Assembly: GCA_023436225.1 (NCBI GenBank) | Contig: JAEZKA010000036.1 | Location: 1 to 42,663, forward strand | DNA: 42,663 nt | Reading direction: 5' to 3' | DNA from: Bacillota bacterium | GTDB lineage: Bacteria; Bacillota; Clostridia; Lachnospirales; Lachnospiraceae | Shown: piece after piece, positions 24,847 through 34,511 of the stretch | How positions within the stretch are numbered: position 1 is the stretch's first letter | How the letters are laid out: each line of letters opens with the position of its first letter | Notes under the pieces: generated by a model | The model's input: the letters and a program-made list of their open reading frames with translations, nothing else | What the model was told of the DNA's origin: nothing | Databases searched by the model: none | Translations under genes and position numbers: made by a program

Positions 24847-25545
24847 TCACACTAGCCCTTGTTCCTTTAAACTGATATATCTATTATCGCCAATAATTAT
24901 GTGATCCATAAGCGAAATTCCAATTAAATTACCAGCTTCTGTTAATCTCTTTGTTACTCGGATATCCTCTGCACTAGGAGTGGGGTCTCCGCTTGGATGG
25001 TTATGAAGAAGAATAATATTAACCGCTTCCTCTTTGATGGCATGAACAAATATCTCTCTTGTAGGCATAATCGAAGTATTCACTGTTCCTTCGGATATCA
25101 CCATATCCTTCATCAGCTTATTCTTTGAATCAAACATCAATAAAATAACCTTTTCTCTGGTCAGATGACGCATATCCTGCATATAATAATCCGCTACACT
25201 TTGTGGTGTAGTTAATCGTACACTGTCACGCAGGGTATCCTTTGCCATCCTTCTTGTCAGCTCTGTCAGGCAATGTAGCTCAATTGCCTTGACTCGTCCA
25301 ATTCCTTTAATCTTCCTTAGTTCCTTCATCGAGAAATAATTCAGGCCCTTTAAACCAGGGTAGGCAGTGGAATAATTAAGAATATTCACTGCCAAATCGA
25401 TTGCTCTTTGCTGTTTTGACCCGGTCCGGATAATTACTGCCAATAACTCGGCATCGGACAAGGCAGCTGCACCGTAACGCTCGCATTTTTCATAGGGACG
25501 TTCGGACACAGGTAATTCTTTGACGGTTAGATAGTTTTCTTTCAT
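24847..25545 (-). CDS. radC: RadC-family JAB/MPN domain protein
   Basis: A 232-residue protein of the RadC family (YsxA in Bacillus), commonly adjacent to mreB. The N-terminal helix-hairpin-helix part contains LRKIKGIGRVKAIEL; the C-terminal MPN/JAMM-like domain carries the metal-binding motif HNHPSGDPTPSAED with preceding EIFVHAIKEEAVNIILL. Despite the name, a role in recombination is doubtful; the biochemical activity is unknown. The start has AGGAGG six bases upstream. Intact here; note that classical Tn554 inserts into radC of staphylococci, whereas the Tn554-like element in this window sits in rnhA. Confidence 0.93.
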   Translation of the reverse strand: MKENYLTVKELPVSERPYEKCERYGAAALSDAELLAVIIRTGSKQQRAIDLAVNILNYSTAYPGLKGLNYFSMKELRKIKGIGRVKAIELHCLTELTRRMAKDTLRDSVRLTTPQSVADYYMQDMRHLTREKVILLMFDSKNKLMKDMVISEGTVNTSIMPTREIFVHAIKEEAVNIILLHNHPSGDPTPSAEDIRVTKRLTEAGNLIGISLMDHIIIGDNRYISLKEQGLV

Positions 25546-25609
25546 CGTATCCTCCTAAATTCCTCTCTCCAAGAAATCAGGGGTGCGGATTAAAACCTAC
25601 GAACTGAAA

Positions 25610-25885
25610 TCAGACTTTTTTATAGATAAAAACAGCAGCTGCTGCACCGATTACGCTACCGATGGTAACTTTAAGACGAAATCCAAAATGTAATACCAAT
25701 ACACTAAGGTCTAGGGTGACGATATTATTATTACTCGGATCACCTATGGCAAAATTCATACCGTAATTCAACCATTCCAGGAAGCTTATGTCCTTTGCTA
25801 AATGTCCCAGAAAGCTTCCAACAACAATACCTGTCAGTAATAAAAGAAACAAAGCCCAGTTGTTTTTGCTAAATGTTCTTGCCAT
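25610..25885 (-). CDS. DUF4321 small membrane protein
   Basis: A 91-residue protein with two transmembrane segments: WALFLLLLTGIVVGSFLGHL near the N terminus and a C-terminal VTIGSVIGAAAAVFIYKKV. This matches DUF4321, found next to radC/mre genes in clostridia. Function unknown; a link to cell shape is only contextual. The ATG at 25885 follows a GGGGG ribosome site; an extension upstream to 25921 lacks support. Confidence 0.85.
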   Translation of the reverse strand: MARTFSKNNWALFLLLLTGIVVGSFLGHLAKDISFLEWLNYGMNFAIGDPSNNNIVTLDLSVLVLHFGFRLKVTIGSVIGAAAAVFIYKKV

Positions 25886-26047
25886 AAAAAGACGCCCCCT
25901 TGTATCATAATCAAATATCATTTTAACACAAACGCCTTATTTTGTATATGAAAAACTCAATTTTATCAATTGAGGATCGATATTATTGATGCATGGAATC
26001 ACAATAACAAATTAAAGCAAAGATCATTCGATACATATGAAATTCGT

Positions 26048-27337
26048 TTATATTGTTACAATACCCTCTTCATATAGCTTCTGCAAGGACATGAGAATTC
26101 CGAATTTAGCATGGTACCAGGTAAGCCCGCCTTGGAAGAACACGGTATAGGGGGGCTTGATTGGTGCATCGGCAGAAAGCTCTATGGAAGAGCCCTGTAC
26201 AAAGGCACCGGCTGCCATAATGACCTCGCATTGATAGCCGGGCATAGCCCAAGGCTCCGGAACAACATAGCTGTCTACCGGAGCAGCAGCCTGTATCCCC
26301 TTACAGAAGGCGATTACCGCTTCCGGGCTGCCTAGTGTAACTGCCTGAATGATATCATACCGGTCTTCCTTGCCGTTCGGTAATACATTATAACCAAGCT
26401 GCTCATAAAGATTAGCGGCATAGATAGCACCCTTCAAAGCTCCCGATACCACCTGAGGAGCTAAAAATAATCCTTGGAATAAGGATGCATTGAGACCTAA
26501 GGTGGCACCAACCTCCTTACCTAGACCAGGTGCAGTTAAACGATAGGCAGCATTCTCAACATATTCCTTCTTACCGACGATATAGCCTCCAATCGGAGCA
26601 AGACCGCCACCGGGATTCTTAATCAAAGAACCAACACATAGATCCGCTCCAACCTGAGTGGGTTCTGTCATCTCCACAAATTCACCATAGCAGTTATCAA
26701 CCATACAGATAAGGTCCGGCTTTTCTGCTTTAAGAAAATGAATTAGTTCTCCGATTCGAGCTACCGACAAGGTCGGACGGCTGGCATAGCCCTTAGAGCG
26801 TTGGATGGTAGCAAGTTTTGTATTTGGCTTAATCGCCGCTCTGATGCCCTCCCAGTCAAAGCTGCCATCGGACAGAAGCTCTACCTGAGAATAAGTGATT
26901 CCGTACTCTGCTAAGGAGCCTTTGGTCTTCGTAATTCCAATGACACCCTCCAGGGTATCGTAAGGCTTTCCGACGGGTGACAGGATCTCATCACCTGGAC
27001 GAAGGTTGCCGGATAAAGCAACGGTAAGAGCATGGGTCCCACTGATTAATTGGGGTCTTACCAATGCATCCTCTGCTTGGAATACATCGGCATATACACT
27101 CTCCAGGGTATCTCTACCCATATCGTTATAGCCATAACCAGTTGTGGCAGCAAAATGAATATCACTGAGACGGTTTTTCTGCATTGCTGCCAAAACCTTC
27201 ATCTGATTGAACTCTGCAACGCGGTCAATTTCATTAAATCGTTGGGAGAGCTTTCCTTCTATTTCTAAGCAGTAATTCAAAACCTTAGGATCAATCCCAA
27301 GCTTCTGATAAGCTTCTAATAATTCATTATTATGCAA
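26048..27337 (-). CDS. YnbB-type PLP-dependent protein (aluminium-resistance/methionine gamma-lyase family)
   Basis: A 429-residue fold-type I PLP enzyme. FAATTGYGYNDMGRDTLE (about 62-79), ISGTHALTVALSGNLRPGDEIL (about 98-119) and the probable PLP lysine in SLIKNPGGGLAPIGGYIVG (about 236-254) mark the family annotated as aluminium resistance protein or methionine gamma-lyase family. The substrate is not established. It often lies beside miaA, mutL and hfq in Firmicutes, as here. The start is TTG at 27337 with AGGAGG eight bases upstream. Confidence 0.88.
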   Translation of the reverse strand: MHNNELLEAYQKLGIDPKVLNYCLEIEGKLSQRFNEIDRVAEFNQMKVLAAMQKNRLSDIHFAATTGYGYNDMGRDTLESVYADVFQAEDALVRPQLISGTHALTVALSGNLRPGDEILSPVGKPYDTLEGVIGITKTKGSLAEYGITYSQVELLSDGSFDWEGIRAAIKPNTKLATIQRSKGYASRPTLSVARIGELIHFLKAEKPDLICMVDNCYGEFVEMTEPTQVGADLCVGSLIKNPGGGLAPIGGYIVGKKEYVENAAYRLTAPGLGKEVGATLGLNASLFQGLFLAPQVVSGALKGAIYAANLYEQLGYNVLPNGKEDRYDIIQAVTLGSPEAVIAFCKGIQAAAPVDSYVVPEPWAMPGYQCEVIMAAGAFVQGSSIELSADAPIKPPYTVFFQGGLTWYHAKFGILMSLQKLYEEGIVTI

Positions 27338-27478
27338 AATAATATCCTCCTAAGTAATCTCCTTTTGATCCCATACAAATAAAAGGGGAAACAAAATTAA
27401 AATAAATTTATATGATGAAACAATAACAGAACAATATAACAGAACTATGCTTATTAGTTGACATAATGATATTATGTT

Positions 27479-28432
27479 TTAAGCTATCGGTATCAATTGT
27501 CTTTCCCTAAGCCTTGTTATGAGATAAGTCAGAATAGCCTCATCGTTAGCAAAGGTATCCTTATCTACCCAGATGACATCCTTCTCTCTCTTAAACCAGG
27601 TAAGTTGCCGTTTGGCAAAGTGCCTTGTATCTCGCTTTAGAAGCTCGATGGCATCCTCTAAGCTACTTTCACCCTCCAGATATGCCAGTATTTCCTTATA
27701 GCCTAAGCCCTGCATGCTGACAAGCTCTCTGTTATAGCCTTTCGCGTATAATGCTTTCACCTCGTCAAGAAGCCCCTGCTCAAGCATCAAATCAACACGA
27801 TGGTTTATGGTCTCATAAAGCTTTGCACGGTCCTTATTCAGAACAAAATAGCAGAAATTATAAGGGGATTCCTTCTTCCGCTGCTCCTCATTATGCTCGG
27901 AGATCTTATCTCCAGTTAGCTTAACGAATTCCAGAGCTCGAATTACTTTTTTGCTGTTATTTGGATGAATGGCTTTGGCGCTATTCGGATCAATCTCTGA
28001 GAGCAGTTTATGAAGATAGTCTCCTCCTTTTACGTCTAATAGCTGTTCTAATTCCTTGCGGTAAGAGGTGTTAGTCACATTTTCAGTAAAGTCAATATCA
28101 TTTAACACCGCCTGAATATAGAAACCCGTGCCACCGACTAGAATCGGTATCTTATTCTTATCATAGATTTGTTTCATGTATTGCTTTGTCATATGCTGAA
28201 AACGGACAACATTAAATTCTTCGTCCGGCTCCAGTTCGTCAATGAGATAATGAGGAACCCCTTGCATCTCCGGCGGAGTGATCTTAGCCGTACCAATATT
28301 CATATATTTATAGACCTGCATAGAGTCAGCAGAAATAATCTCACCCTGTACTGCCTTTGCTAAAGCGATAGAAAGAGCTGTCTTTCCGACGGATGTGGGT
28401 CCGGTAAGAATTATTAAAGGTTTCTTGCTCAT
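27479..28432 (-). CDS. miaA: tRNA dimethylallyltransferase MiaA
   Basis: Transfers dimethylallyl from DMAPP to A37 of tRNAs reading UNN codons. 317 residues from the ATG at 28432. P-loop GPTSVGKT, then SADSMQVYKYMNIGTAKI, the DMAPP-site VGGTGFYIQAVL and RRDTRHFAKRQLTWFKRE-like KRDTRHFAKRQLTWF are present. The start is set by GGAGG (five-base spacing to the second of two adjacent ATGs); the frame extends upstream without support. Placed between mutL and the YnbB-type gene, a common Firmicutes order without hfq. Confidence 0.95.
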   Translation of the reverse strand: MSKKPLIILTGPTSVGKTALSIALAKAVQGEIISADSMQVYKYMNIGTAKITPPEMQGVPHYLIDELEPDEEFNVVRFQHMTKQYMKQIYDKNKIPILVGGTGFYIQAVLNDIDFTENVTNTSYRKELEQLLDVKGGDYLHKLLSEIDPNSAKAIHPNNSKKVIRALEFVKLTGDKISEHNEEQRKKESPYNFCYFVLNKDRAKLYETINHRVDLMLEQGLLDEVKALYAKGYNRELVSMQGLGYKEILAYLEGESSLEDAIELLKRDTRHFAKRQLTWFKREKDVIWVDKDTFANDEAILTYLITRLRERQLIPIA

Positions 28433-28559
28433 CATTTCCTCCAAAAAATAATTAGGTAGAATCAATAATTAGTATGATAAAATTATTTAGCACTAACATA
28501 ATATTTCCTACCCTTTGATATAGTTTGTGCCTGTAGATTTACTAGCAGCCCAAAACACC

Positions 28560-28632
28560 GTAAGAACAAGGAGTTTGCTCCAATGGGCAAACTTCGTAGT
28601 TCTTACTAAGGATTTTTGATTTATAAAAATCC
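28560..28632. repeat. Nested hairpin and second hairpin after mutL
   Basis: GTAAGAAC (28560-28567) pairs with GTTCTTAC (28599-28606), enclosing AGTTTGC (28572-28578)/GCAAACT (28587-28593). A second hairpin GGATTTTT (28610-28617)/AAAAATCC (28625-28632) lies three bases after the mutL stop. The arrangement could terminate mutL transcripts before miaA, though no clear T-run follows on the minus strand. Confidence 0.6.
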
Positions 28633-28635
28633 TAT

Positions 28636-30840
28636 TTACACTATGCGCTTGAATTTGCGTTCTAATTCATACTGGCTCATGGAGATAATTACCGGTCTGC
28701 CATGAGGACAATGATATGGATTATCCAGAGTCAAAAGCTCATTAATAAGAGCACTGGCCTCTTCATAGGAAAAGGCATGATTGGCTTTTACTGCGGCTTT
28801 ACAGGACAAGGAGGCTACGCGCTCCAGAATAGAATTCGCACTTAGAGCACCAGCACCAGCCACATCCTCCACCATCTCATCGATAAACTCCAGTAATAAC
28901 TCTTTTTCAGAGATACCATATAAATTAGCAGGAACAGCGCGAATCGAATATTCATTACCACCAAAGTGCTCGATTTCATAACCAAGACTCTGTAAGGCCT
29001 CTTCTCTTTTCTTCAGCACCTCTTGTTCCCGTAAGGTTAATGATAATACAATCGGTGGCAGCAGTTGTTGGGAAGTGCTTATTTTTGCCTTGGCAGCAGC
29101 CATGATACGCTCATACAATACCTTTTCATGGGCTGCATGCTGATCAATAATATATAGATTCTTTTGGTATTCCACGAGCCAGTAGGTCGAAAATACCTGT
29201 CCGATGATCCGATGCTCCTCCAAAGCTTGCTTTGATAAGAAAGGCTTATCCTCCTCCGGTGTAGCGGAGTCAGAAAAAAGATTCAGCTGTTTATCGATTA
29301 CAATCTTTCCTATGGGTTGATCCGAGATGTTCGTTCCTCCTGCTTCCTCCGATACCACAGGAAAGGCAGTTTCTTGTTGAATCTCAGAAGGTTCCGATTT
29401 ACCTTTCACTAGAAGTGTACTTAGCTCCTTCTCTGATCCGGATAACACTCGAAGCGCTTCCAGACTTGCCTCCGGATCCAATGCTTTCGCATGCTCAAGC
29501 TTAGAGTGATCTATTCTAGAATGCTCAGCTCTCTGAACCTCAGCTTTCGATTTTTCTGCATTCACTTGTTCAATATTTGGACATTCAGCATTAGAGGATG
29601 CTCTATGGGAATAACAGTCTTTATTCTCCGCCACCTTATTAACCATGTTTTGATTGGTCTGAATAATCGTTCCGTTATCATAAGTAAACTGAAATGGCTT
29701 AGTTTTAGTAATACCTGAATCTGCAATATTTGTAGTAGACCCTGATTGCTTCAAAAATTGATTCCTACGATTTTGTTCGAAGGGTTCCGGAATACGGGGG
29801 AGCTCTTCCTTCTTAAGCTCCTCTTGTACCAGAGAAACCTTGGGAATTAGCTCTTTTCCCGAAAGAGTATCTCGAAGTAATCGATAGGTCTGTTGGTAGA
29901 TCTCTTCCCCGTTCTTTAGGCGGATTTCCAATTTTTGAGGATGTACATTAACATCAATCTGTTCGGGATCAATCTCAAAGTAAATCGATGTAAAGGGATA
30001 TTTATGCTGCATCAAATATGGCTTATAAGCCTCTTCGATTGCTTTTGTAATTACATTACTCTTTATATAGCGTCCATTAATAAAATAATTCTCAAAATTT
30101 CGATTGCCTCTTGTAATCGATGGCTTACCGATGTAACCGGTTACTGTAAAGCCCGAGGATTGATGGACTAAGGGAAGAAGTTCTCTGGTGATGTCCCTAC
30201 CATATACCTGATAAAGAATATCCTTACTGCTATTATTGCCTGAGGATTGCAGCTTTACCTGATTATTGATAATAAATTTAAAGGAAACATTCGGATGAGA
30301 TACCATCAACCGTTCCATCAGGTCACTAATGTAGCCACCTTCTGTGGTGGCAGACTTGAGGAACTTTCTTCTTGCCGGTGTGTTATAGAATAAATTACGT
30401 ACGATAATCGTTGTTCCACCAGGGCAGCCTATTTCCTCTAGAGCTTTCTCACTACCACCTTCGATCATATAACGGAAGCCATTCAAGGCGGTCGGTGTCT
30501 TCGTAATCAGCTCTACCTGAGCAACGGAAGCAATACTGGACAATGCCTCACCTCTAAAGCCTAAGCTGGTAACACTGAGGAGATCCTCAGCACTGCGAAT
30601 TTTACTGGTGGCATGACGAAGAAATGCCAAAGGAATATCCTCCTTAGCAATTCCACCACCGTTATCCGTGATACGGATAAAGGAAAGTCCGCCCTCTTTA
30701 ATCTCTGCAGTGATCGCTGTAGCTCCGGCATCCATTGCATTCTCAATGAGCTCCTTAACCACTGCACTGGGGCGTTCAACTACCTCTCCGGCAGCAATTT
30801 GATTAATCGTTGCCTCATCAAGTACATGTATGAGTGACAT
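28636..30840 (-). CDS. mutL: DNA mismatch repair protein MutL with endonuclease motif
   Basis: A 734-residue mismatch-repair ATPase/nickase. The GHKL ATPase domain has NAMDAGAT, RITDNGGGI and GFRGEALSS; a Ser/Glu-rich variable linker spans about 350-540; the C-terminal domain has the endonuclease motif DQHAAHEKVLYE and the metal-site motifs SCKAAVKAN and CPHGRP. It therefore belongs to nicking MutL proteins of bacteria without MutH. The ATG at 30840 follows AGGAGG; a GTG two codons upstream lies within that site. It starts nine bases after the mutS stop, so the two form an operon. Confidence 0.96.
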   Translation of the reverse strand: MSLIHVLDEATINQIAAGEVVERPSAVVKELIENAMDAGATAITAEIKEGGLSFIRITDNGGGIAKEDIPLAFLRHATSKIRSAEDLLSVTSLGFRGEALSSIASVAQVELITKTPTALNGFRYMIEGGSEKALEEIGCPGGTTIIVRNLFYNTPARRKFLKSATTEGGYISDLMERLMVSHPNVSFKFIINNQVKLQSSGNNSSKDILYQVYGRDITRELLPLVHQSSGFTVTGYIGKPSITRGNRNFENYFINGRYIKSNVITKAIEEAYKPYLMQHKYPFTSIYFEIDPEQIDVNVHPQKLEIRLKNGEEIYQQTYRLLRDTLSGKELIPKVSLVQEELKKEELPRIPEPFEQNRRNQFLKQSGSTTNIADSGITKTKPFQFTYDNGTIIQTNQNMVNKVAENKDCYSHRASSNAECPNIEQVNAEKSKAEVQRAEHSRIDHSKLEHAKALDPEASLEALRVLSGSEKELSTLLVKGKSEPSEIQQETAFPVVSEEAGGTNISDQPIGKIVIDKQLNLFSDSATPEEDKPFLSKQALEEHRIIGQVFSTYWLVEYQKNLYIIDQHAAHEKVLYERIMAAAKAKISTSQQLLPPIVLSLTLREQEVLKKREEALQSLGYEIEHFGGNEYSIRAVPANLYGISEKELLLEFIDEMVEDVAGAGALSANSILERVASLSCKAAVKANHAFSYEEASALINELLTLDNPYHCPHGRPVIISMSQYELERKFKRIV

Positions 30841-30849
30841 AGGCACCTC

Positions 30850-33564
30850 CTAAATTCTGTCCTTGATCTTCTTCTGAAGCTGATACAATTTATTAATCGC
30901 ATCAATAGGTGTCAGTACTGCGATATTAAGATCTCTGAGTTCGGTAATAATATCCTCATTCTCAGAGGTCGCAAATAAGGAAAGCTGATCGGAGAAGAGC
31001 TTTTCCTTCTTGCTCTTTTTGCCTTCCTCTATCTGTAATGATGCTTCCACATACTCCTCAATGGAGAATTGCTGTGGAATGGAAGCTTCGCTCACTTTGG
31101 GTGTCTCAGGTGCAGATAAATTTTTTGCTTTCAAAGCAAGATCATTGCCAGTAAGCTCTATGACGATCTCGGAAGCACGCTTTAGGACACTGGTTGGTAC
31201 TCCGGCAAGCTTCGCTACCTGTATACCATAGCTCTTGTCAGCACCACCCTTGACAATCTTACGAAGGAATACGATGTCTTCCCCCTGCTCTTTTACCGCA
31301 ATGCAATAATTATTTACGCCTTCTAATCGACCTTCCAGTTCTGTCAATTCATGATAATGAGTAGCAAATAAGGTCTTTGCTCCAAGAATTTGATGATTGC
31401 TGATATGCTCTACTACGGCCCAGGCTATACTCAGACCGTCGAAGGTACTGGTACCGCGCCCGATTTCATCCAGTATTAAAAGACTGTTCTTTGTAGCATT
31501 TCGCAAAATGTTCGCAACCTCAGTCATTTCCACCATAAAGGTACTCTGACCACTGGCTAAATCATCGGAGGCTCCGACTCGGGTAAAGATACGGTCTACA
31601 ATACCGATGGAAGCAGAATCTGCTGGTACAAAGCTACCAATCTGAGCCATAAGAACAATTAGAGCGGATTGCCTCATATAGGTGGATTTACCGGCCATGT
31701 TCGGTCCGGTAATGATGGATAAGCGATTGTGCTTATTATCTAATAAGGTATCATTGGCTACGAACATATCGTGTGAAATCATCCGTTCAACTACCGGATG
31801 ACGACCATTCTTAATATGCAGTGAGCCGCTGGTATTCATAATTGGCTTAACATAATTGTTCTGCTCTGCGACAAGAGCCAGGGAAGCGAATACGTCTACC
31901 TTGGCAATTGCTTTGGCGGTCTGTTGAATTCGTCTAACCTCTAAGGAGATCCTATCACGAATCTCGCTAAATAGGTCATATTCCAAGGAAAACAGCTTGT
32001 CCTCTGCACCTAGGATAATATCCTCCAGATCCTTAAGCTCGGGTGTGGTATAGCGCTCTGCATTTGCTAAGGTTTGTTTGCGAATCCAGTTGGGGGGAAC
32101 CAGATTCTGATAGGAGTTGGTTACCTCAAGGTAATATCCAAAGACGCGGTTAAAGCGGATACGAAGGTTCTTGATTCCGGTTGCCTCGCGCTCCTTAGTC
32201 TCCAGATCCATAAGCCAATCCTTACCTTCCGTCTTGGCTTTACGAAGGCGATCCACCTCTTCATTATAACCCTCGCGGATAATTCCGCCTTCCTTTACAT
32301 TAAGCGGCGGTTCCTCGGCAATGGACGAATTAATCAATTCAAAGATATCTGACAGAGGATCCAAATCCTCATAAATATCCTGTAACAGCTTGCTATCAAA
32401 GCCCTGCATAAGGAACTTAATATGAGGCAGCATGGAGAGGGAGGAGCTGAAAGCAATTAAATCTCTGGGATTGGCACTCTTGTAGCTTATTTTACTCATG
32501 AGGCGCTCCAGATCGTAGATCGGATTTAAATATTCTCTGATCTCCTCACGGGAAATCATATTATCCTTCAGCTGATTGACTGCTTCCAGACGCTGCGTAA
32601 TCATTTCATAATCGATTAAGGGCTGCTCCATAAAGCCGCGAAGTAAGCGGGCTCCCATTGCAGTCTTGGTTTTGTCCAGAACCCAAAGCAGGGAACCCTT
32701 CTTTGATTTCTCACGAATGGTCTCGGTTAATTCAAGATTACGTACCGTGGAGCTGTCAAGCAGCATGTATTTCTCGTAGGTATACGGCGTAAGCTTTATG
32801 ATATGGGATAAGGAGCTCTTCTGTGTCTCCCGAAGGAACTGCATAATACAGCCGGCTGCAATCACCCCGATGGTATAATCCTTTAATCCGAGGCCATCAA
32901 TCGTTGCAACCTTAAAATGCTCCTTCAGCGCACGAACACAGAGCTCATCATCAAAATACCAGGGCTCTAGTGGAGACAACGTAACATTATTATAATTTTT
33001 CAACGCTTCAATATTCACGCCGGATACAAAGAAGGTATCATTACAGATGATCTCCGAGGGAGACCATTTAAAAATCTCATCCATCAGCTTGCGCTCTGTA
33101 TCAACCTCTGTTACATAGTAATCTCCTGTGGTTACATCAACAATGGATATACCATAGGCATTGGTTGTATGTACTACTGCCATCAGATAATTATTCTTGG
33201 TTTCATCTAGTACCTGAGTATTCAAATTGGTTCCGGGAGTAACAATACGGACTACTTCTCTTTTCACAATACCCTTAGCCTGCTTTGGGTCCTCCACCTG
33301 CTCACAGATAGCGACACGGTAGCCGCGGCTAACCAGCTTACTTAAATAATTGTCGACAGCGTGATAAGGCACGCCGCACATGGGAGCTCTCTCCTCCTGG
33401 CCAATGTTTTTTCCGGTCAGTGCGATCTCCAGCTCTCTGGAGCAAACATGAGCATCCTCAAAAAACATCTCATAAAAATCGCCTAAGCGGTAGAATAAGA
33501 TACAGTCTTTATATTGTTCCTTAATCTGCAGGTATTGCTGCATCATAGGAGTTAACTGAGTCAT
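30850..33564 (-). CDS. mutS: DNA mismatch repair protein MutS
   Basis: A 904-residue mismatch-recognition ATPase. The mismatch-binding Phe-x-Glu is in RLGDFYEMF (26-34, Phe30/Glu32). The ATPase core has GPNMAGKSTYMRQ (Walker A), the VGASDDLASGQSTFMVEM signature, LLILDEIGRGTSTFDG (Walker B) and TLFATHYHEL. A short C-terminal dimer/clamp-interacting region ends the protein. The start at 33564 has AAAGGA ten bases upstream. It is the first gene of the mutSL operon; upstream is the gene-free hairpin region and the broken rnhA. Confidence 0.97.
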   Translation of the reverse strand: MTQLTPMMQQYLQIKEQYKDCILFYRLGDFYEMFFEDAHVCSRELEIALTGKNIGQEERAPMCGVPYHAVDNYLSKLVSRGYRVAICEQVEDPKQAKGIVKREVVRIVTPGTNLNTQVLDETKNNYLMAVVHTTNAYGISIVDVTTGDYYVTEVDTERKLMDEIFKWSPSEIICNDTFFVSGVNIEALKNYNNVTLSPLEPWYFDDELCVRALKEHFKVATIDGLGLKDYTIGVIAAGCIMQFLRETQKSSLSHIIKLTPYTYEKYMLLDSSTVRNLELTETIREKSKKGSLLWVLDKTKTAMGARLLRGFMEQPLIDYEMITQRLEAVNQLKDNMISREEIREYLNPIYDLERLMSKISYKSANPRDLIAFSSSLSMLPHIKFLMQGFDSKLLQDIYEDLDPLSDIFELINSSIAEEPPLNVKEGGIIREGYNEEVDRLRKAKTEGKDWLMDLETKEREATGIKNLRIRFNRVFGYYLEVTNSYQNLVPPNWIRKQTLANAERYTTPELKDLEDIILGAEDKLFSLEYDLFSEIRDRISLEVRRIQQTAKAIAKVDVFASLALVAEQNNYVKPIMNTSGSLHIKNGRHPVVERMISHDMFVANDTLLDNKHNRLSIITGPNMAGKSTYMRQSALIVLMAQIGSFVPADSASIGIVDRIFTRVGASDDLASGQSTFMVEMTEVANILRNATKNSLLILDEIGRGTSTFDGLSIAWAVVEHISNHQILGAKTLFATHYHELTELEGRLEGVNNYCIAVKEQGEDIVFLRKIVKGGADKSYGIQVAKLAGVPTSVLKRASEIVIELTGNDLALKAKNLSAPETPKVSEASIPQQFSIEEYVEASLQIEEGKKSKKEKLFSDQLSLFATSENEDIITELRDLNIAVLTPIDAINKLYQLQKKIKDRI

Positions 33565-33954
33565 GGTTAAAGAATCCTTTCGTATATAATTATTCTTTTG
33601 AAATTATTGAATTATTGTAGCTAGTATCCGTAATCAGTCTTAGGTTTCTCATAGATATCCTTTAAGTGGTTAATTAATACTAGGTATGGTAGTTATCGGA
33701 TTATCGAGCAATATACATGGTGTTTTGTTCGTTTTTAAATCATAACAATTATACCATAATAGTCACCTTTTGCAAGGATAGGTTAACGAATAAAGTCGGA
33801 CATGCCCCTGTTTTGTAAGTTTTTTGCGAGCGTTAATCTTCGTAAAAAACTTACAAAATAAAAGCCTGTCCGTCATTCAATCAATTTATTTGATTTTATA
33901 TTCAATGCACAAGTGATACATTGATGAATGAGAAGCTGATGTGATTAATTAATT
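33565..33954. other. 390-bp gene-free region with a 76-bp stem-loop
   Basis: Between the mutS start and the end of the rnhA 3' fragment. CGGACA (33797-33802) and TGTCCG (33867-33872) enclose a second, perfect 15-bp pair: TTTTGTAAGTTTTTT (33811-33825) with AAAAAACTTACAAAA (33844-33858). This is a likely terminator for rnhA, working in either direction. The part nearer mutS is AT-rich and should hold the mutSL promoter, though I cannot fix its -35 and -10 boxes. No gene seen. Confidence 0.55.
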
Positions 33955-34281
33955 TTATTCCAGTTGAATATCATCTGCAAGCTGATCTCCGTCTGCGGCT
34001 GTGGTTGCCAGTACATCGCAACGCTCGTTCATAGGATGACCGTTATGCCCTCGAACCCATTCGTAACGTACCTGATGGGGTTCCATTGCTTTCAGAAGGC
34101 GTTTCCATAAATCAATATTTTTTACCGGCTCATTTTTACCTCTCTTCCACCCCTTCTTTATCCAACCCTCCAGCCAATGCTCGTTAAAAGCTTTCACTAA
34201 ATACTGAGAATCAGAGTATAATACAACCTGGCAGGGCTTGGTTAATGCCTCTAGGCCAGCAATTGCCGCCATAAGCTCCAT
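33955..34281 (-). pseudogene. rnhA: rnhA 3' part (RNase HI, C-terminal 108 residues)
   Basis: Encodes residues 51-158 of RNase HI: MELMAAIAGLEAL carries the second catalytic acid (Glu52 in the joined protein), LYSDSQYLVKA the third (Asp74), WVRGHNGHPMNERCDVLA the His129/Asp139 pair. The first 50 residues, including Asp8, are at 39457-39606, separated by the 5.2-kb element. The in-frame ATG at 34281 is the native Met51 codon, but the element end just upstream has no ribosome binding site. As it stands this half cannot make an active enzyme alone. Joining across CATTCG gives NNR-MEL, exactly the conserved RNase HI motif. Confidence 0.93.
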
Positions 34282-34297
34282 TCGTTATCTTTATCGT
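34279..34297. repeat. Left end of the rnhA element: CATTCG core plus inverted arm
   Basis: CATTCG (34279-34284) is followed by TTATCTTTATCGT (34285-34297). The same CATTCG lies at 39454-39459, preceded by the inverted copy ACAATAAAGATAA (39441-39453). The arms agree at 12 of 13 positions. Confidence 0.85.
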
Positions 34298-34511
34298 TTA
34301 ATGTGTATCACAAGTATAAATATATTGATTTTTCAGTGTTTTTATCACATTGTACATTTCTTTATGTATAATATGAATATATTTATTTCTTGGCAGTGAT
34401 AGATACAATTATTGGTATAGCCGATAACGTTAAAAAGGAATAAGTAATCCTTCTTTTAATTCACAATAGTGAAAAGATTGCGTATCACATAATTACTTCA
34501 AATAACGCTTA

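Noticed and set aside
33955..34281. Separate small RNase H gene starting at the ATG at 34281
   Set aside because: It lacks the first catalytic Asp and the N-terminal strands, has no ribosome site, and its missing part lies at 39457-39606 with the matching junction sequence.
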